Notes: generated by a model from the sequence alone, not told the origin. Shown: positions 11,508-22,272, counted from the stretch's first letter. The stretch is DNA of 64,000 nt from Marchantia polymorpha subsp. ruderalis (GCA_037833965.1 AP031356.1:26806501-26870500), one strand, 5' to 3'. Program-made: numbers and translations.

Positions 11508-11920
11508 CAATGATTTGTAGAAAACTTCTTAAATATATATAATTAGAGTTTGTGCCTTCGATGATTTTTTAGTTTCGCAAGACTAATACTTGACATGACT
11601 CTACAAACGGGTAGAGTTTCCATCAAGGCTTTCAAGTGCCATCGTTTGCGAGATGTCCTACAAGGGAAGAGCCAAAAAGCACGGAGTTAGAGTAGAGTCA
11701 TGTAGCTGCTTGTCAGTGGACAATGATTTGTCTGTTATTAGACAACTTCTTAATTAGTTATTTCTCTAGGTCATGCCTTCGATCGATTTCTAGTTTTCGC
11801 AAGACACATACTTGACAGGACTCTATAAACGGGCAGAGTTTACCATAAGGCATTCAAATGCCTTGGTTTGCGAGATATCCTACAAGGGAAGAATAGAGTC
11901 ATGTACCTGCTTGTCTGTCG
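11508..11920 (+). repeat. Two-copy tandem duplication, about 213-bp unit
   Basis: Copy 1 (11508-11720) and copy 2 (11721-about 11920) both run from CAATGATTTGT through ACTTCTTAA, TGCCTTCGAT, TTCGCAAGAC, TACTTGACA, the TTTGCGAGAT and CCTACAAGGGAAGA blocks, to AGAGTCATGTA and CTGCTTGTC. Divergence is moderate, with small indels. It lies shortly 3' of the VQ gene and may be in or near its 3' region. Confidence 0.75.
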
Positions 11921-13166
11921 CCACATATAATGCTATTTTGACACAAGTTTATTCGAGCTCAGTAGATTTTAAAGATCTAAAGTAATCATCGTATCTATTA
12001 CCCAGGCCGAGAATCGATGCAATTTCACGAAGTTAGATTATGAGGCTTCTCTGTCTTCAGAGATAATGCATTAGATTGCATTTGACAAAACGGCTTATTA
12101 CTTATAGTTGAAAGCACAATATAGTGGAAGGAAACAATATGAACTTCTTCATATGGTGGGATACCTGGCTAACGTTGTGAATTCCATGAGAACTCCATAG
12201 TATAATAGTATTGTTATGCTCTTGAATTATGCTCGTTCGAAATTCTGTAGTGTATAACATCTCAACGATAGCAATATTTTAATGATCTTGAGAGAAAATC
12301 GTCCTCATAGATCTCTCTGAATCTGACTATTGATATTTGAAGCACAGCACAATAGATTACTCTAATGTTGTAAACCATCGCTTGAAACACATGTAGTCTA
12401 TGAGTTCAATGCACCTGTACATGCTATATTTTTATTATTTAACAATATTTAGAGAAATAAGAAATTAAGTATTTTCCCCCTAATGTAGGAAGATGAGATT
12501 GATAACAATTGATTGAATTGAATCAGGAATTATATAAGACATCTCATACCCAGTCTCAACGCACCAATTGAATCAGAATTGAATCAATCCGTAAGATTGA
12601 AGAACAGTAAGAAAATAGATTTGTCAAGATATAACATTGAATATTCGTGCATAATATAGTTCAATGTATGTTGTATGATGCATCGGGCTATTTTACTTCA
12701 ATCTATCATTCCCGAGGCGAACTCGCAACGCAAAAAAACTCTAAATACTACGAACTACTTGCCATTATCTGGGATCTTGGCTCATGATTGCGTCCTCGGT
12801 CGGTGCTAAAATTGGTGTTAAGATGGCGCACCTTCATGCAACCTGATCCAAGTAGGGTACCAGAACCTGATTTTCCTTGGACACCAAACCAATTTACATT
12901 TAGTCATCAAATAAAATTTTACCACAGTTTGTTTTATTTTTTAAGGTATTCTTTAATACTAATTATAGAATGAAAGAACTCCTATGTGTGCATGTATATA
13001 GCGACAGATGGAGTTTTATACGAGTGGATGTGACATGAAACTAACCTGGGGATGATGGTCTAGAGTCACCATGGGCATTTCAAGTGAAGTCCCACAACCT
13101 CGTCGAAGGTCCAAACGGTGTGATTAAAAAATCTGTGAAGACATGAGAAGGTGATTCAAACTTAGT

Positions 13167-13206
13167 TATATCTACTTTATTCAGTTTTTCGAATAAAGTA
13201 GATATA
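13167..13206. repeat. Perfect inverted repeat, 16-bp arms, 8-nt loop
   Basis: TATATCTACTTTATTC (13167-13182) and its exact complement (13191-13206) flank an 8-nt loop. No larger terminal-repeat element was seen around it. Confidence 0.75.
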
Positions 13207-13618
13207 TTAAAGAGAATTACTGACCCATGATATCAAATCTTCATATCCTTGATGACTAGCTGTTAAGATATATTTGGCACAAAGAGTCTTAAAAATAAAC
13301 AAATTGATAAAAAAAATGAATACATCAAAATTTGAGAATAATAATAGTATAAATGCAAAGTGTATTCTTATTGGTATATAAACATGTTTGAAGAATTTAA
13401 AATAAAATAATTTAAAAAATTGCATAAAATTAATAGTAATTTTCAAAAGATTTGGAAACACTCGTAAAGTATTTTCTAAATTGTAATTATAAATAATTTT
13501 TTCGAATTTTTTAGACTTATATACATTTAATTAATAAAATAAAATCCTAAAAATATTAATAAATTCTTGCGAATCATGATCTGACTCTAATAAATAAAAT
13601 ATCCAATGAAAACATATG

Positions 13619-13638
13619 ATATATATATATATATATAT
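13619..13638. repeat. (AT)n microsatellite
   Basis: Uninterrupted AT dinucleotide run of about ten units in AT-rich intergenic DNA. Confidence 0.8.
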
Positions 13639-14381
13639 TTTCCTATGATTGAGACTATCCAAAATCTTATGGTTTATAGTCTCAAAATTTACTTTTACTC
13701 AAAATCTCCCAACTGTTGCCGGTGGGGAGTCCCAAAATCTTGACCTTTATCTAAAGCCTTGTTTACAATTTGATTCACAAATTCAAGTGATTCTGTGAGA
13801 ATTTAGAATTTACACAGCTCTGCATTTTCGGTCCAATCTTGAATCCACCGGGGTCTACCTGATACTGGAATAGCTCTCGACTAACAGAAGCTTCAAATGT
13901 CATGATGTTAATTATTGAATAAAACGCTGGATAACATGTGAAGATCATCACTCATCATAGACCATTACAAAAACCCTCAAAGTGTTGATGATAGCGATCG
14001 AGATGAGACGGACTGGTCGTTACTAGTACAACCAGGTCAAGTAGTGAGAGCAACCTCGGGTAGTGGAGATCGATACTGACATCAAGTCGACAAAAGTGCA
14101 TGTCTTGGAGTCCCATGTTAAGTAACTGAATGCAGAATTGTAATTATCTAATTGATTATGATATTGATTTGTATGATCTAGACTAAAATTATAGAGAATA
14201 TACAAATAACTGATATTAATGAAATACTATATATTACAAGCTTCGGTATATAGAAAGGTCTGGTCTACTGCTATGCACCTTTCCTTTCCCGAATACGATG
14301 GTTTGCTAAGTCGTCTTACATCTCTATAGTAGATTATAAATCCAGTCTGCAGACTACAGAAACCTTCGGGTTACTGGGATG

Positions 14382-14386
14382 ATCTG
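14382..14386. repeat. Target-site duplication (left) of element A
   Basis: ATCTG sits immediately before the TG of element A and recurs exactly after its CA end at 18760-18764. Confidence 0.85.
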
Positions 14387-14472
14387 TGTAATAACCCACC
14401 AAAGGCTAAAACTCTAGTATAGCAGCAAAAGGTCGAACCCACAGGGACAGAGGCAACACATGGAGTACTAAA

Positions 14473-14950
14473 TGTCATGTTTTAATAGACTATTGAGGAG
14501 TTTGAATTCTCAGGCTATTGTTACTCCCAGAAATACTGTATGTGCTCAACTCGGAGGACGCACAATGCAGCGTAGTTCACCCCAATACACACCTGAAACT
14601 ATAAAAGCACAACTCAGAGGTCGGTTAGGACCTCTACTTAAGATTCAGGAGGAAAGTTTCCCAAGAGTACACTCAAAGGATCTACAGGTAGTGACCCCCA
14701 ACTCCGAATTTACAACCCTTCCACTAGTGATTGCTAGCGTAGGGCATCCGGGTTGGACTTCCTACTTCGGATGCGGTATCTTCGTCAAACCGAAGTCACT
14801 CTCACGCGGTGAACAACACACTCAACTCACAAAACGCGCAGAGAATACAAAAATCCGAACTGAGAAACTGAGTTGAGAAAAGATCAAATGTCACAACTTA
14901 ACACTCTATTGACAAGTTTGAATTCTCAGGCACTAATCATTCCCAGAAAT
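14473..14950 (+). repeat. Internal duplication in the left arm of element A
   Basis: A block containing AGTTTGAATTCTCAGGC and CCCAGAAATACTG occurs at 14473 onward and again from 14889, about 416 bp apart. Element B has the same pair (52269 onward and about 52680 onward). The duplication therefore predates the two insertions. Confidence 0.75.
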
Positions 14951-15324
14951 ACTGCGGAGGTTACCCCCGAAAGGCGCCTCAAACAACGTAACACACACAC
15001 TTCAACTTTGGCATTCAAGGGGAAAAATCCCGAAGAAATACAAATAGGGAAAATCGTCCGAAGATGTAAGTCCGAATTTCAGATCATGACTAGACTATGT
15101 GCTAGCTCAGAACATTCAGCCGAAGGCCTTCAGCTGTAGGCTGCAATAACTTTGACAATTCTACAACTCCTCTTGCGCGGTGACAGAACGAAATACACAA
15201 AAGAGCAGAGGAAACAACTTCATGAACTGAACTTCCAAAACTGGAAAATCCCCAAAGCAAAACGCCTTGAACTACTTTATACAATCTAAGATCCTAGCTA
15301 ACTAACACTACGCTACGCTACACT

Positions 15325-17400
15325 TCATCTGCTATGCCTCCTATGCGAAGGCCGACTGCGCACTAACTCCCTACCCGACCAGTCTTCGGCTCTATTGCGC
15401 AAACCCAACCGCCGCAACACAGCGGTCACTTCTGCCTCAAGGTTCGCAATTGCGTCTCGCGACCTCGACAGAAAGGAATCCAACCGCTTTGCTACGCGCC
15501 GCCGACTCCAACTGTCATCCGATGTCAAAGCCGCCGCACAAATCTCCAACTCGCGCAAGGTGACTCTCTCCCGCGCGGCAATCTCCCAGCGAGTATAACC
15601 TCTAACACACCGGTTCACTCGCGCTACTAACTCCTCCCGCGTGCAATCTGTTGCGCGTCGGTTGTCGCCTTCAAACTCCACCAACTGCAGCTCCGCCTCC
15701 GCACGATGCGCTCTCAATTTGTCGCATTGCGATTGCAGGCGACGCAGTAACTCCTCGTCCGCCTTGCGTGCGATGTCACTTTGCTCCACCAACCGTGTCT
15801 GCCGCACGAGCTCCTCTGCCAAGCTGCAATTCTGAGCTCGTTTAGAGTGGAGCTCCGCCTCGATCTTTGCGCGCTGCTTCTCAAATTTGCGCTGGGCCTC
15901 TGCCGCTGCGTCATCGCGCAGCTGAAGGGCTGTCTTGTGTAGCCTCAAGAGAGTGTAACATGTCCCTGCAGGACATTGTTCTTCTCCTCCAGCTCCCGGT
16001 ACTTCTGGTCCAGGGCGATCAGCTCGGGATTCATCGCTACCTTAATCCGCGTCCGATTCCTGACCAATTCTACGTAGGATCCCCGATGGCGGGGATCCGC
16101 ATACCTCGCTGCCTTGCGATCTAGGTAGCGCAGTAGCGGTACTACCTACTTGCAAAGCACTCCCGTTAACGTGCCTTGCACCGACTCCACTTCATACTCT
16201 AATCCCGTGTAGTACTCTGTGTCAAGGATCTTTGTCGCTACAGAAATCCTTGGTGATTCTTTGGAACTGGATCGCGCAGCTTCTTCTGCCGCGACCACCG
16301 CTCCACTTCCTGCCAACATCTCCAACGAGGTGGGAGATCTCGCTTACGGCGGGCCTACTTCACCTGCCCGAACTGCTACCACCGAAGGCGTCTACTGCCG
16401 AAGGCGGTCGTGCCGAAGGCACACGTGTCCTCTCCTTCCTGCCTTCGTCCTCCGCAGATTGCTCAAGTTGGGTCTGCGCCAAAGGCGCTTCCGCCGAAGT
16501 CTTCTGAGCCGAAGGCTCTTTCATACTCTGCTCTTGCGCCGAAGGCTCTTGACCCAAAGTTGAGTCATCGAAAGGTACTTGCTCAGAGGCCAAGCACCTG
16601 TCCGTCGAAGGCACGTTGGCCGATGCCGCATGCTGTCTTCCTTGACCCGAAGGCCTTTGTGCTTCCTCCGAAGGCGTCCGTGCCTTCGGTGCAGGGAGAT
16701 CCGCTGTCCTCCCAAGAACTCTTGCACTCGCATCCTCCCCCGAGGATGGCAAGTTTCTTCTCTCCGCGGCTCGTCGGGTGTCCGCGCTACTCGCCGGCAG
16801 AACAAGCTTGCGAGCTTTCTGCTTCGGCGGACTGGAGGGCTCGTGGGTCGCCCGACTTCGGGCGGGAGCAGCGGGCACTTCTCGCTGACTCTGGTCCGCC
16901 TTCCCATCCCATTTCTGCTTCCGCGGTACTCGTACTGCCCGCGGTTTTTCCTCTGCTCGCGGTCGGGCTGGTGGTGTGCAAGCGGGCGTTTTGTCGGTGT
17001 CGGTGTCAATCTCGACATCCTTCACGTATCTGCCCGGATTGCTGCGTGACAGCAAGGGAAACTGCACTCGCTCCGACGCTGTCAAACACCCCATCGACCG
17101 ATAGAAAATAATCAAGAAGGGGGAGAGATGATTGATCGATCCCCCCTTCTCCTCCTGCGCATGCTGTCGCGTTGCCTTCCACAGAATCCGAGCCCAATGA
17201 ATCGGAGTTCCCGTCAACGCCAGCTCCACAAACCCCACCTGCCAAGAAGTCATGTAGGTGGTCCGGTGCGGCTTTAAAATCTGGAGGAGTGCTACCGCGA
17301 CATTCCTCCGCATGCGTTCCTTGTAGTCACGGGTCTTGTACCTGTTCTTGCTTGACTTGCTGTTCTTGAAAAGGGCACCAAAGGAAATTTCTTCTTAATT
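15325..17400 (-). pseudogene. Antisense element-borne gene: gag-like/transposon N-part, low-complexity middle, C-terminal coiled coil (decayed)
   Basis: Reading right to left, about 17.4-17.0 kb encodes a folded-looking domain. It runs RMRRNVAVALLQIL, then TYMTSWQVGFVELAL, GTPIHWARILWKATR and LSPFLIIFYRSMGCL. A second copy of part of it lies at 56.1-56.2 kb. Next comes a Ser/Pro/Ala/Glu-rich stretch (about 17.0-16.4 kb) made by CCGAAGGC-type repeats. It ends with a long charged coiled coil (about 16.05-15.33 kb) with heptad-like runs such as DQKYRELEEKNNVLQGHV and KFEKQRAKIEAELHSKR. The frame is broken near 15950, where an extra CT dinucleotide shifts it. It is also broken at about 17390 by an in-frame TAA, unless an intron removes that, and near 16360. 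The layout resembles additional ORFs reported in plant Ty3/gypsy (Tat-type) elements; that is an analogy, not a proven homology. Confidence 0.6.
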
Positions 17401-18759
17401 CGTGACCTGCACACTCTCGCATTCGAAGAGAAGGTCGCCTTCCTCTCCCGCGCACCTGCCACCTCTCCGGATGCGGTCAAAAACCGCACGGAGGTTGGTT
17501 CCTCTCCCGCAGCCACTCGCATACCATCTCCGGGCACACCCAATTCCATCCCCATAGGAGGAAATCGAGCTTCACCGCCGACAGCTCGTTCCGTCATGCG
17601 CGCAGTCCGATCTGCGGTACTTTCAGCGGAACCATCCGCAGCTGAGTTGACCTGGCCATCTTCTTGCAAGTTCGTGCGCACTCACTTTCTCTGCTGACGC
17701 GAACTTCTTGCAACTCTCTCCACACTCGGCTACTGCGCATCGGAAGCTCGGCGAACTCTTGATAATTTCACTCTACACTTCTCAAGCACTCACTCAATCT
17801 TTCCGCGAGCTCTCCGCTAACTCTTGGTGTACTCGTGTCGCGAGCTCGGTGTGCGCACTCCAGCAATCTCTCCGTGCAAGTTCTCCGAGAGCTATTGCGA
17901 TTGCACCCTCTCGAAAATCTGCACACTCTCCTCACACTCAGCGATCACTCCGCAAGTTCTCAGAGATTTCTCCTGCTGCGCGTCGCGAGCTCGGACGGAT
18001 GCGAAATTGAAAATGCGAGAGTGAGAGTGAGAGTGAGTTCTTCCTTCGGCGATCAAGATCGCCCAACGTTCGACACTTGGACTGGCCGCGGCCTGCTTGA
18101 ATGCGATTCCGGCGCGGAGGCGTAACGGCCCAATTCGCACGCTCGAATTCACGCTCCGCCGTTGCGCAGACTCCCACGCTTGTACGTTCAATCTTGATTC
18201 CGCCGATTTCTGCCGACGCCGTTCTCCATTCGCGTACCGCCGAAGGCGCTTGTGCTGAAGGTACGGACTTCCACCGACTCCTTTGTCTTTTCTTCTTGCG
18301 CCAAAGGAGCATACTAGAGGCGAAGGCATTCCTTCCGCCGAAGGCGAAACCTAAGGACGAAGGCGGCGCTAGTGCTGAAGGTGTTGGGGCGAAGGAACCA
18401 ACCGCCAAAGGCATACGGCCGAAGGCGAACAAAGTGACGGGGTCGTTTTCCCTATGACAAAGGCGCTCGTTGCGCATGCTTCGTACGTCTTCAGCGACAG
18501 ATACTCTGGAGGTGTCTGCGCCGAAGACACCTCACAAAAGTACTTGTTGCCAAAGGCGCTCTCCCCAGCAGGAACCGTCTGCTCCGTCCAAGGCGCTGGA
18601 CCTCGGCCTAAGCCCCTTCCAACTCCTGGATTCTCCGTGACCCGCGATTTCCCTTTTTACTCTATTTTTCGTACCGATTATTATTTACAGTTGCTGCCGC
18701 GGTAATTATTTTTCAAAAATATTTTAATTCCGACCAAAAACAAAAAGTGTGTTACCACA

Positions 18760-18764
18760 ATCTG
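18760..18764. repeat. Target-site duplication (right) of element A
   Basis: ATCTG directly follows ...TTACCACA and is identical to 14382-14386. Confidence 0.85.
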
Positions 18765-19326
18765 GTAATGCCCCACATTCTATTATTTTCTCTTAACACT
18801 GCAGGTGTCTTCATTGCTCACTAAATAATCTTCTCTTCCACTCTCCATTTCCAGCTCACTATGAGCACCAGAGTACATTCACATCTATAACTAGCTGCAA
18901 CATATATTGGAACATTTTAAACTTTACATTATCTAGTATAAATTTAAGGGTGTGAAATTGACTTTAATTCTCATGAACACATGAATTTTTCAAAGTGATT
19001 CTGAACCGTAAAGCTGAAGTACGTGTACCACGAATTTTGTATGTCAATTTTCGAAGTCAATTACAAGAGTATAGGGTTACAATTACAAGGGAATTCAAGG
19101 TTTCTTGATTAATAACGATTAAGTCGTCTTCGATGTGCTCGTACAGTTCGCCTTGTGGTAGCTGGTACTTCTAGGATCATGCCTCCTCCATTTCTTTACA
19201 ATATTCGATGAGAAGTGACCAGCCTCGACTTCCAGATTGAACGACAGCATACAAGATTTACACGTCGAATTGCAAACTGACACCAGACTTGTAGCCCGTG
19301 GTGAAACCAGTATGAAAATTTTCACG
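18765..19326. other. Spacer between element A and the Argonaute 3' end
   Basis: AT-rich. The only open frame of note (19119-19325, minus) has no recognisable domain and lies just beyond the Argonaute polyadenylation signal. No other structure was seen. Confidence 0.4.
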
Positions 19327-19332
19327 TTTATT
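19327..19332 (-). terminator. Polyadenylation signal candidate for the Argonaute gene
   Basis: The minus strand reads AATAAA about 240 nt beyond the TAG stop at 19570, a sensible 3' UTR length. It supports the idea that the gene has its own transcript end. Confidence 0.4.
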
Positions 19333-19569
19333 AAATTGTGGGAAAAATAGAAGCAGAGGCTTTAGCACAGAGCTCTTAAATGCAGAACTTCATGTTTCTA
19401 AACATACAAATTTCCGATGATTCTGTGGAATCAGAGTTACAGAACCATGTTCTTTCGGGCCGATCTGGACTGCTGCGGGGCCTGCCGAACGACGAAACTG
19501 CTCGCGAAGAACAGAAAATTCGAGTGGCATGATCTCAACAAGAGTGTGAACGAAGACGTCAAAGCGGAG

Positions 19570-22272
19570 CTAGGCATAAAACATTTTTTGTAAAACGTTG
19601 TCGTGAATCTTCGGAAGGGCCGACAAACATCGTTCGTCGTGCTCCGCGGCTCGGACAGTGGAATCCGAACTGGAATCCGACGTGTCGACGAAGTTCCGAC
19701 AGTGAGCTGCGGCCACATGCGCGTAGTATGCGGGAGCGACGACGGAGACCGCGGACGTGCAGCGCGAGTACGTGTAGCACAGGCCGTGAGTGAGTTGCTG
19801 GATGTCATCGGCGCTGAAGCCGATCTCGTCGCACAGAACGTGGTAGTGCGTAGGGCGAGACGTTCCGATGGCAGCGTGGCTGACCATGTAGAAGTCGTAG
19901 TGCCGAGGATGGCAGACGACGCGGTCGACGACGGTTCCCGGGGCCACGTTCCCGAACTGGGCGTCTTGGAAGAACCGCGTGTGGTGCTTCTTCTGAACCA
20001 CGACGAAGGTGATGCGAGGGTCGTAGTCCTTCTCCAAGGCCCGGCACGCCGCCTTGAAGGCGCCCACCTCCTGATCCAGAACCTCCCGGAACTGCGACTC
20101 GCTCACGCCGTCGCGGAACACCAGAATCTGGCGCGGCTTCCGCTCCTCCAGCGGCCGGCCCGCCGCCGCGGACTTGAGGAAGAACTGCATCAGAAGCTCC
20201 TGAACCATGCCGGCGTCGCGACCGTCCCCGGTTTTCTGGAACAGGCCGGCGACGATCTCCTCCTTGGGCTTCTGGGCGCGGATGCTGCAGGCGTACCGCG
20301 AGAACCGCGGCCACTCGACGGTGGCCACCGCGGCGGCGACGGACGGCGAGTCGCAGTCGCCCGGCGGGCCGTGCGAGACATCGAGGCCGAAGATGATGGT
20401 GGGCACGAGGGAGATCTTCGGGAGCGTCTTGCCGTCCTCGCCGGCGAGCACCGAGTTGTAGCCGCCGAGCTTGAGGTTGAGTTTCAGGCAGACGCTGGAC
20501 AGGTACTTGGCATTGGCTTGCCCGTTGGGCGGCACGATGCACTGCGTCACGACGCCAATCTGCGTCTCGCAGATCTTCTTGAACGGGACGTAGAGGTCGG
20601 GCGACTTCTCAGGGAGGATGGCGACGATCAGCGGCCAGCGCGCCGCCGGCACCGGCGCGCCTCGAGCGTCGCGAACGGCGTCGCGCAGCCGGTCGATCAT
20701 GGCGTCGACGCGCTGCGCCGGGCTCCGGCGCTCGTGATCGCCGTCGCCCTCCTCGAAGACCTCGAAGGCCCCGAGCTTCATGCCCTTCTTGGCCGCCACG
20801 TCCACGAGGTCGCTGCCGATCTTCTTCGTGTCCAGTCTCAGAGTGCGCCGGCTCTTGAACCAGACCACGATCCACTTGCTCGTGCTCGCGGGCCGATTCA
20901 TCTGCCGATCGACATTGAAGTTCCATCTCCCGTTGCGCGGCGTCTCGCGGTGGTTCTTGGCGAATTGGAGCTGCGGCGGATCCAGCACGCGACCCTCGAG
21001 CCGCACCATCTTGTCGTCGATGCGAACGTCGAAGGCCTTGACCATCTCGTCGTCGTGGAATTTGTTCGTCTGCATCATGGCGTCGATGGCCCGCACGCGC
21101 TGGTCCGGGTTTTGCTTGCACTCCCTGATCATCCCCTGCCTCTGGATTGTGGTGAGCGCTCTCCTGTACCTCTGCCCAGGCGCGATCGAGCAGTGCTCCA
21201 TGGGAAAGTACGTGGGCCTGCCCTTTCGCCCCACATCCAGGGCTCGCTGGAAGGGCGCCTTCAGGGCGACGCCCTTCACCTTGGTGTAGTAGTCGGCCAC
21301 CGTGATCTCTTCGAAATCGTCGATCGTGTCCGGCGAGTTTTTCTTCTTCATCCGAAACGTCTGAGAGCTATTTGCCGCTGGACTGAACCCGAGGATTTTG
21401 TGATTGCGTTCCTTCTGATGCTCGTTGTGGATCAGTATGCCCTTCAGCGCCCTCTTGCACTTGCCGTAATCTTCATCCGTGAATTGTCGGGTTTTCTTCC
21501 TGCACAATTCTTCCACGAACGCCTCAACTTTGCTCTCCTTGATCATAATCGTTGTGGCGGTGTCCAGATTCAACGACAGTCCATTCTGATTCAGTTTGAA
21601 GCTCGCGTGGTAGCCCTTCCACGTCTCTGCGCCCCCTTGTAAATCGACCACTCGCCCGAAGGCCTTACTGAAGAAACAATCGCGCTGGAGAATGTTGCCC
21701 TTCTTCGATGCATGCTCACGTATTATGATGTCCAGAACCCTGAGAGCATCCTGAGCTCTCTTGTCTGGCTCCCCACGAATGACAGCCGCCATGGTGGCCA
21801 TATCTATGACCGCAGCGTAGGCCAGCTCGACGTTAAATGTAGGACTGGCCCGGCGGTGATCCGCCGGCAGGCTTACTTGATACTCTTTGAGTCTGATCTC
21901 GAGTTGCCCGGCCACGTACAGATTTTGGTCGCCATCGTACGCGAAAGGGAGGCCTTTGAAATCGATATTGTCGCGGAGAGCATCGACAACCTTACGTTTG
22001 ACTGTGCTTCTCAAAGGTCTGTTCTCGTCACTCGTGACGTACACCTTGCAGCTGTAGTGCGTGACCGCCGTGCGAGGCTGGAATTTCACCAGGAAGTGAT
22101 TTGCAACAATTCTGACTTGTCTGCCCATCTTTCCGTAGCCGGGCCTTGGAATCTGTTGTTTCGGAACCCCAGGTTCGGCTGTTTTTTCATGCTTAGATCT
22201 CTTTGCAGACTGCTCAGTAGTTGCGTCCACTGGTTCTGCTTTTGTTTTCAAGCTAGTCACCTTTTCTGCCAT
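19570..22272 (-). CDS. Argonaute, AGO4/6/9 clade, intronless
   Basis: This is a 900-residue single-exon frame. The first ATG is at 22272 and the frame ends LPKIHDNVLQKMFYA-TAG, the normal AGO C-terminus. Order: a short Lys-rich N-tail, the N domain (from about residue 45), PAZ (about 200-330, with GLSLNLDTATTIMI), linker 2 (YFPMEHCSIAPGQRY, PRNGRWNFN), MID (about 465-625, TQIGVVTQC) and PIWI (about 625-890). The slicer tetrad is intact: D631 (FGLDVSHG), E672 (KPKEEIVAG), D721 (FRDGVSESQF) and H809 (RPTHYHVL). Sequence style (HYHVLCDEIGFSADDIQQL, SAVSVVAPAYYAHVAAAH) places it with AGO4-type proteins, which bind 24-nt-class siRNAs and guide RNA-directed DNA methylation in the nucleus. Plant AGO genes normally have many introns; none is present here. 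The coding region is far more GC-rich than its flanks, and both facts point to a retrocopy or an unusual history. The frame is unbroken, so it is probably functional. Confidence 0.93.
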   Translation of the reverse strand: MAEKVTSLKTKAEPVDATTEQSAKRSKHEKTAEPGVPKQQIPRPGYGKMGRQVRIVANHFLVKFQPRTAVTHYSCKVYVTSDENRPLRSTVKRKVVDALRDNIDFKGLPFAYDGDQNLYVAGQLEIRLKEYQVSLPADHRRASPTFNVELAYAAVIDMATMAAVIRGEPDKRAQDALRVLDIIIREHASKKGNILQRDCFFSKAFGRVVDLQGGAETWKGYHASFKLNQNGLSLNLDTATTIMIKESKVEAFVEELCRKKTRQFTDEDYGKCKRALKGILIHNEHQKERNHKILGFSPAANSSQTFRMKKKNSPDTIDDFEEITVADYYTKVKGVALKAPFQRALDVGRKGRPTYFPMEHCSIAPGQRYRRALTTIQRQGMIRECKQNPDQRVRAIDAMMQTNKFHDDEMVKAFDVRIDDKMVRLEGRVLDPPQLQFAKNHRETPRNGRWNFNVDRQMNRPASTSKWIVVWFKSRRTLRLDTKKIGSDLVDVAAKKGMKLGAFEVFEEGDGDHERRSPAQRVDAMIDRLRDAVRDARGAPVPAARWPLIVAILPEKSPDLYVPFKKICETQIGVVTQCIVPPNGQANAKYLSSVCLKLNLKLGGYNSVLAGEDGKTLPKISLVPTIIFGLDVSHGPPGDCDSPSVAAAVATVEWPRFSRYACSIRAQKPKEEIVAGLFQKTGDGRDAGMVQELLMQFFLKSAAAGRPLEERKPRQILVFRDGVSESQFREVLDQEVGAFKAACRALEKDYDPRITFVVVQKKHHTRFFQDAQFGNVAPGTVVDRVVCHPRHYDFYMVSHAAIGTSRPTHYHVLCDEIGFSADDIQQLTHGLCYTYSRCTSAVSVVAPAYYAHVAAAHCRNFVDTSDSSSDSTVRAAEHDERCLSALPKIHDNVLQKMFYA

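Larger units (their letters stand above)
11921..14381. other. AT-rich intergenic DNA, no gene
   Basis: No coding frame of note. It contains a 16-bp-stem hairpin (13167-13206) and an (AT)n microsatellite (13619-13638). The right edge is the target site of element A. Confidence 0.5.
14387..18759 (+). mobile_element. Element A: 4.37-kb LTR-type TG...CA element with 5-bp TSD, no pol
   Basis: It begins TGTAATAACCCAC and ends GTGTGTTACCACA, so the tips form a short imperfect inverted repeat of TG...CA type. It is flanked by exact ATCTG duplications. These are hallmarks of retroviral-type integrase insertion. About 0.9 kb at the left (including GTCGAACCCACAGGGACAG) and about 0.2 kb at the right match element B at 52183-54768. 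The left end is not repeated at the right end, so it is not a complete two-LTR element. It could be one very large solo LTR or a non-autonomous derivative. I see no protease, reverse transcriptase, RNase H or integrase motifs. The interior carries a decayed antisense gene (15325-17400) and dozens of CCGAAGGC micro-repeats. Confidence 0.8.

Noticed and set aside
16219..17111. Several plus-strand open frames (Pro/Lys/Ala/Leu and Cys/Arg-rich)
   Set aside because: They are the reverse reading of the CCGAAGGC-repeat part of the antisense element gene; the minus frame carries the conserved domain shared with 56.1 kb.
19603..21642. 679-codon plus-strand open frame
   Set aside because: It is the exact antisense of the Argonaute PIWI/MID/PAZ coding region. 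Its openness follows from GC-rich codon use; its Arg/Leu/Asp/Val-rich text has no domain.
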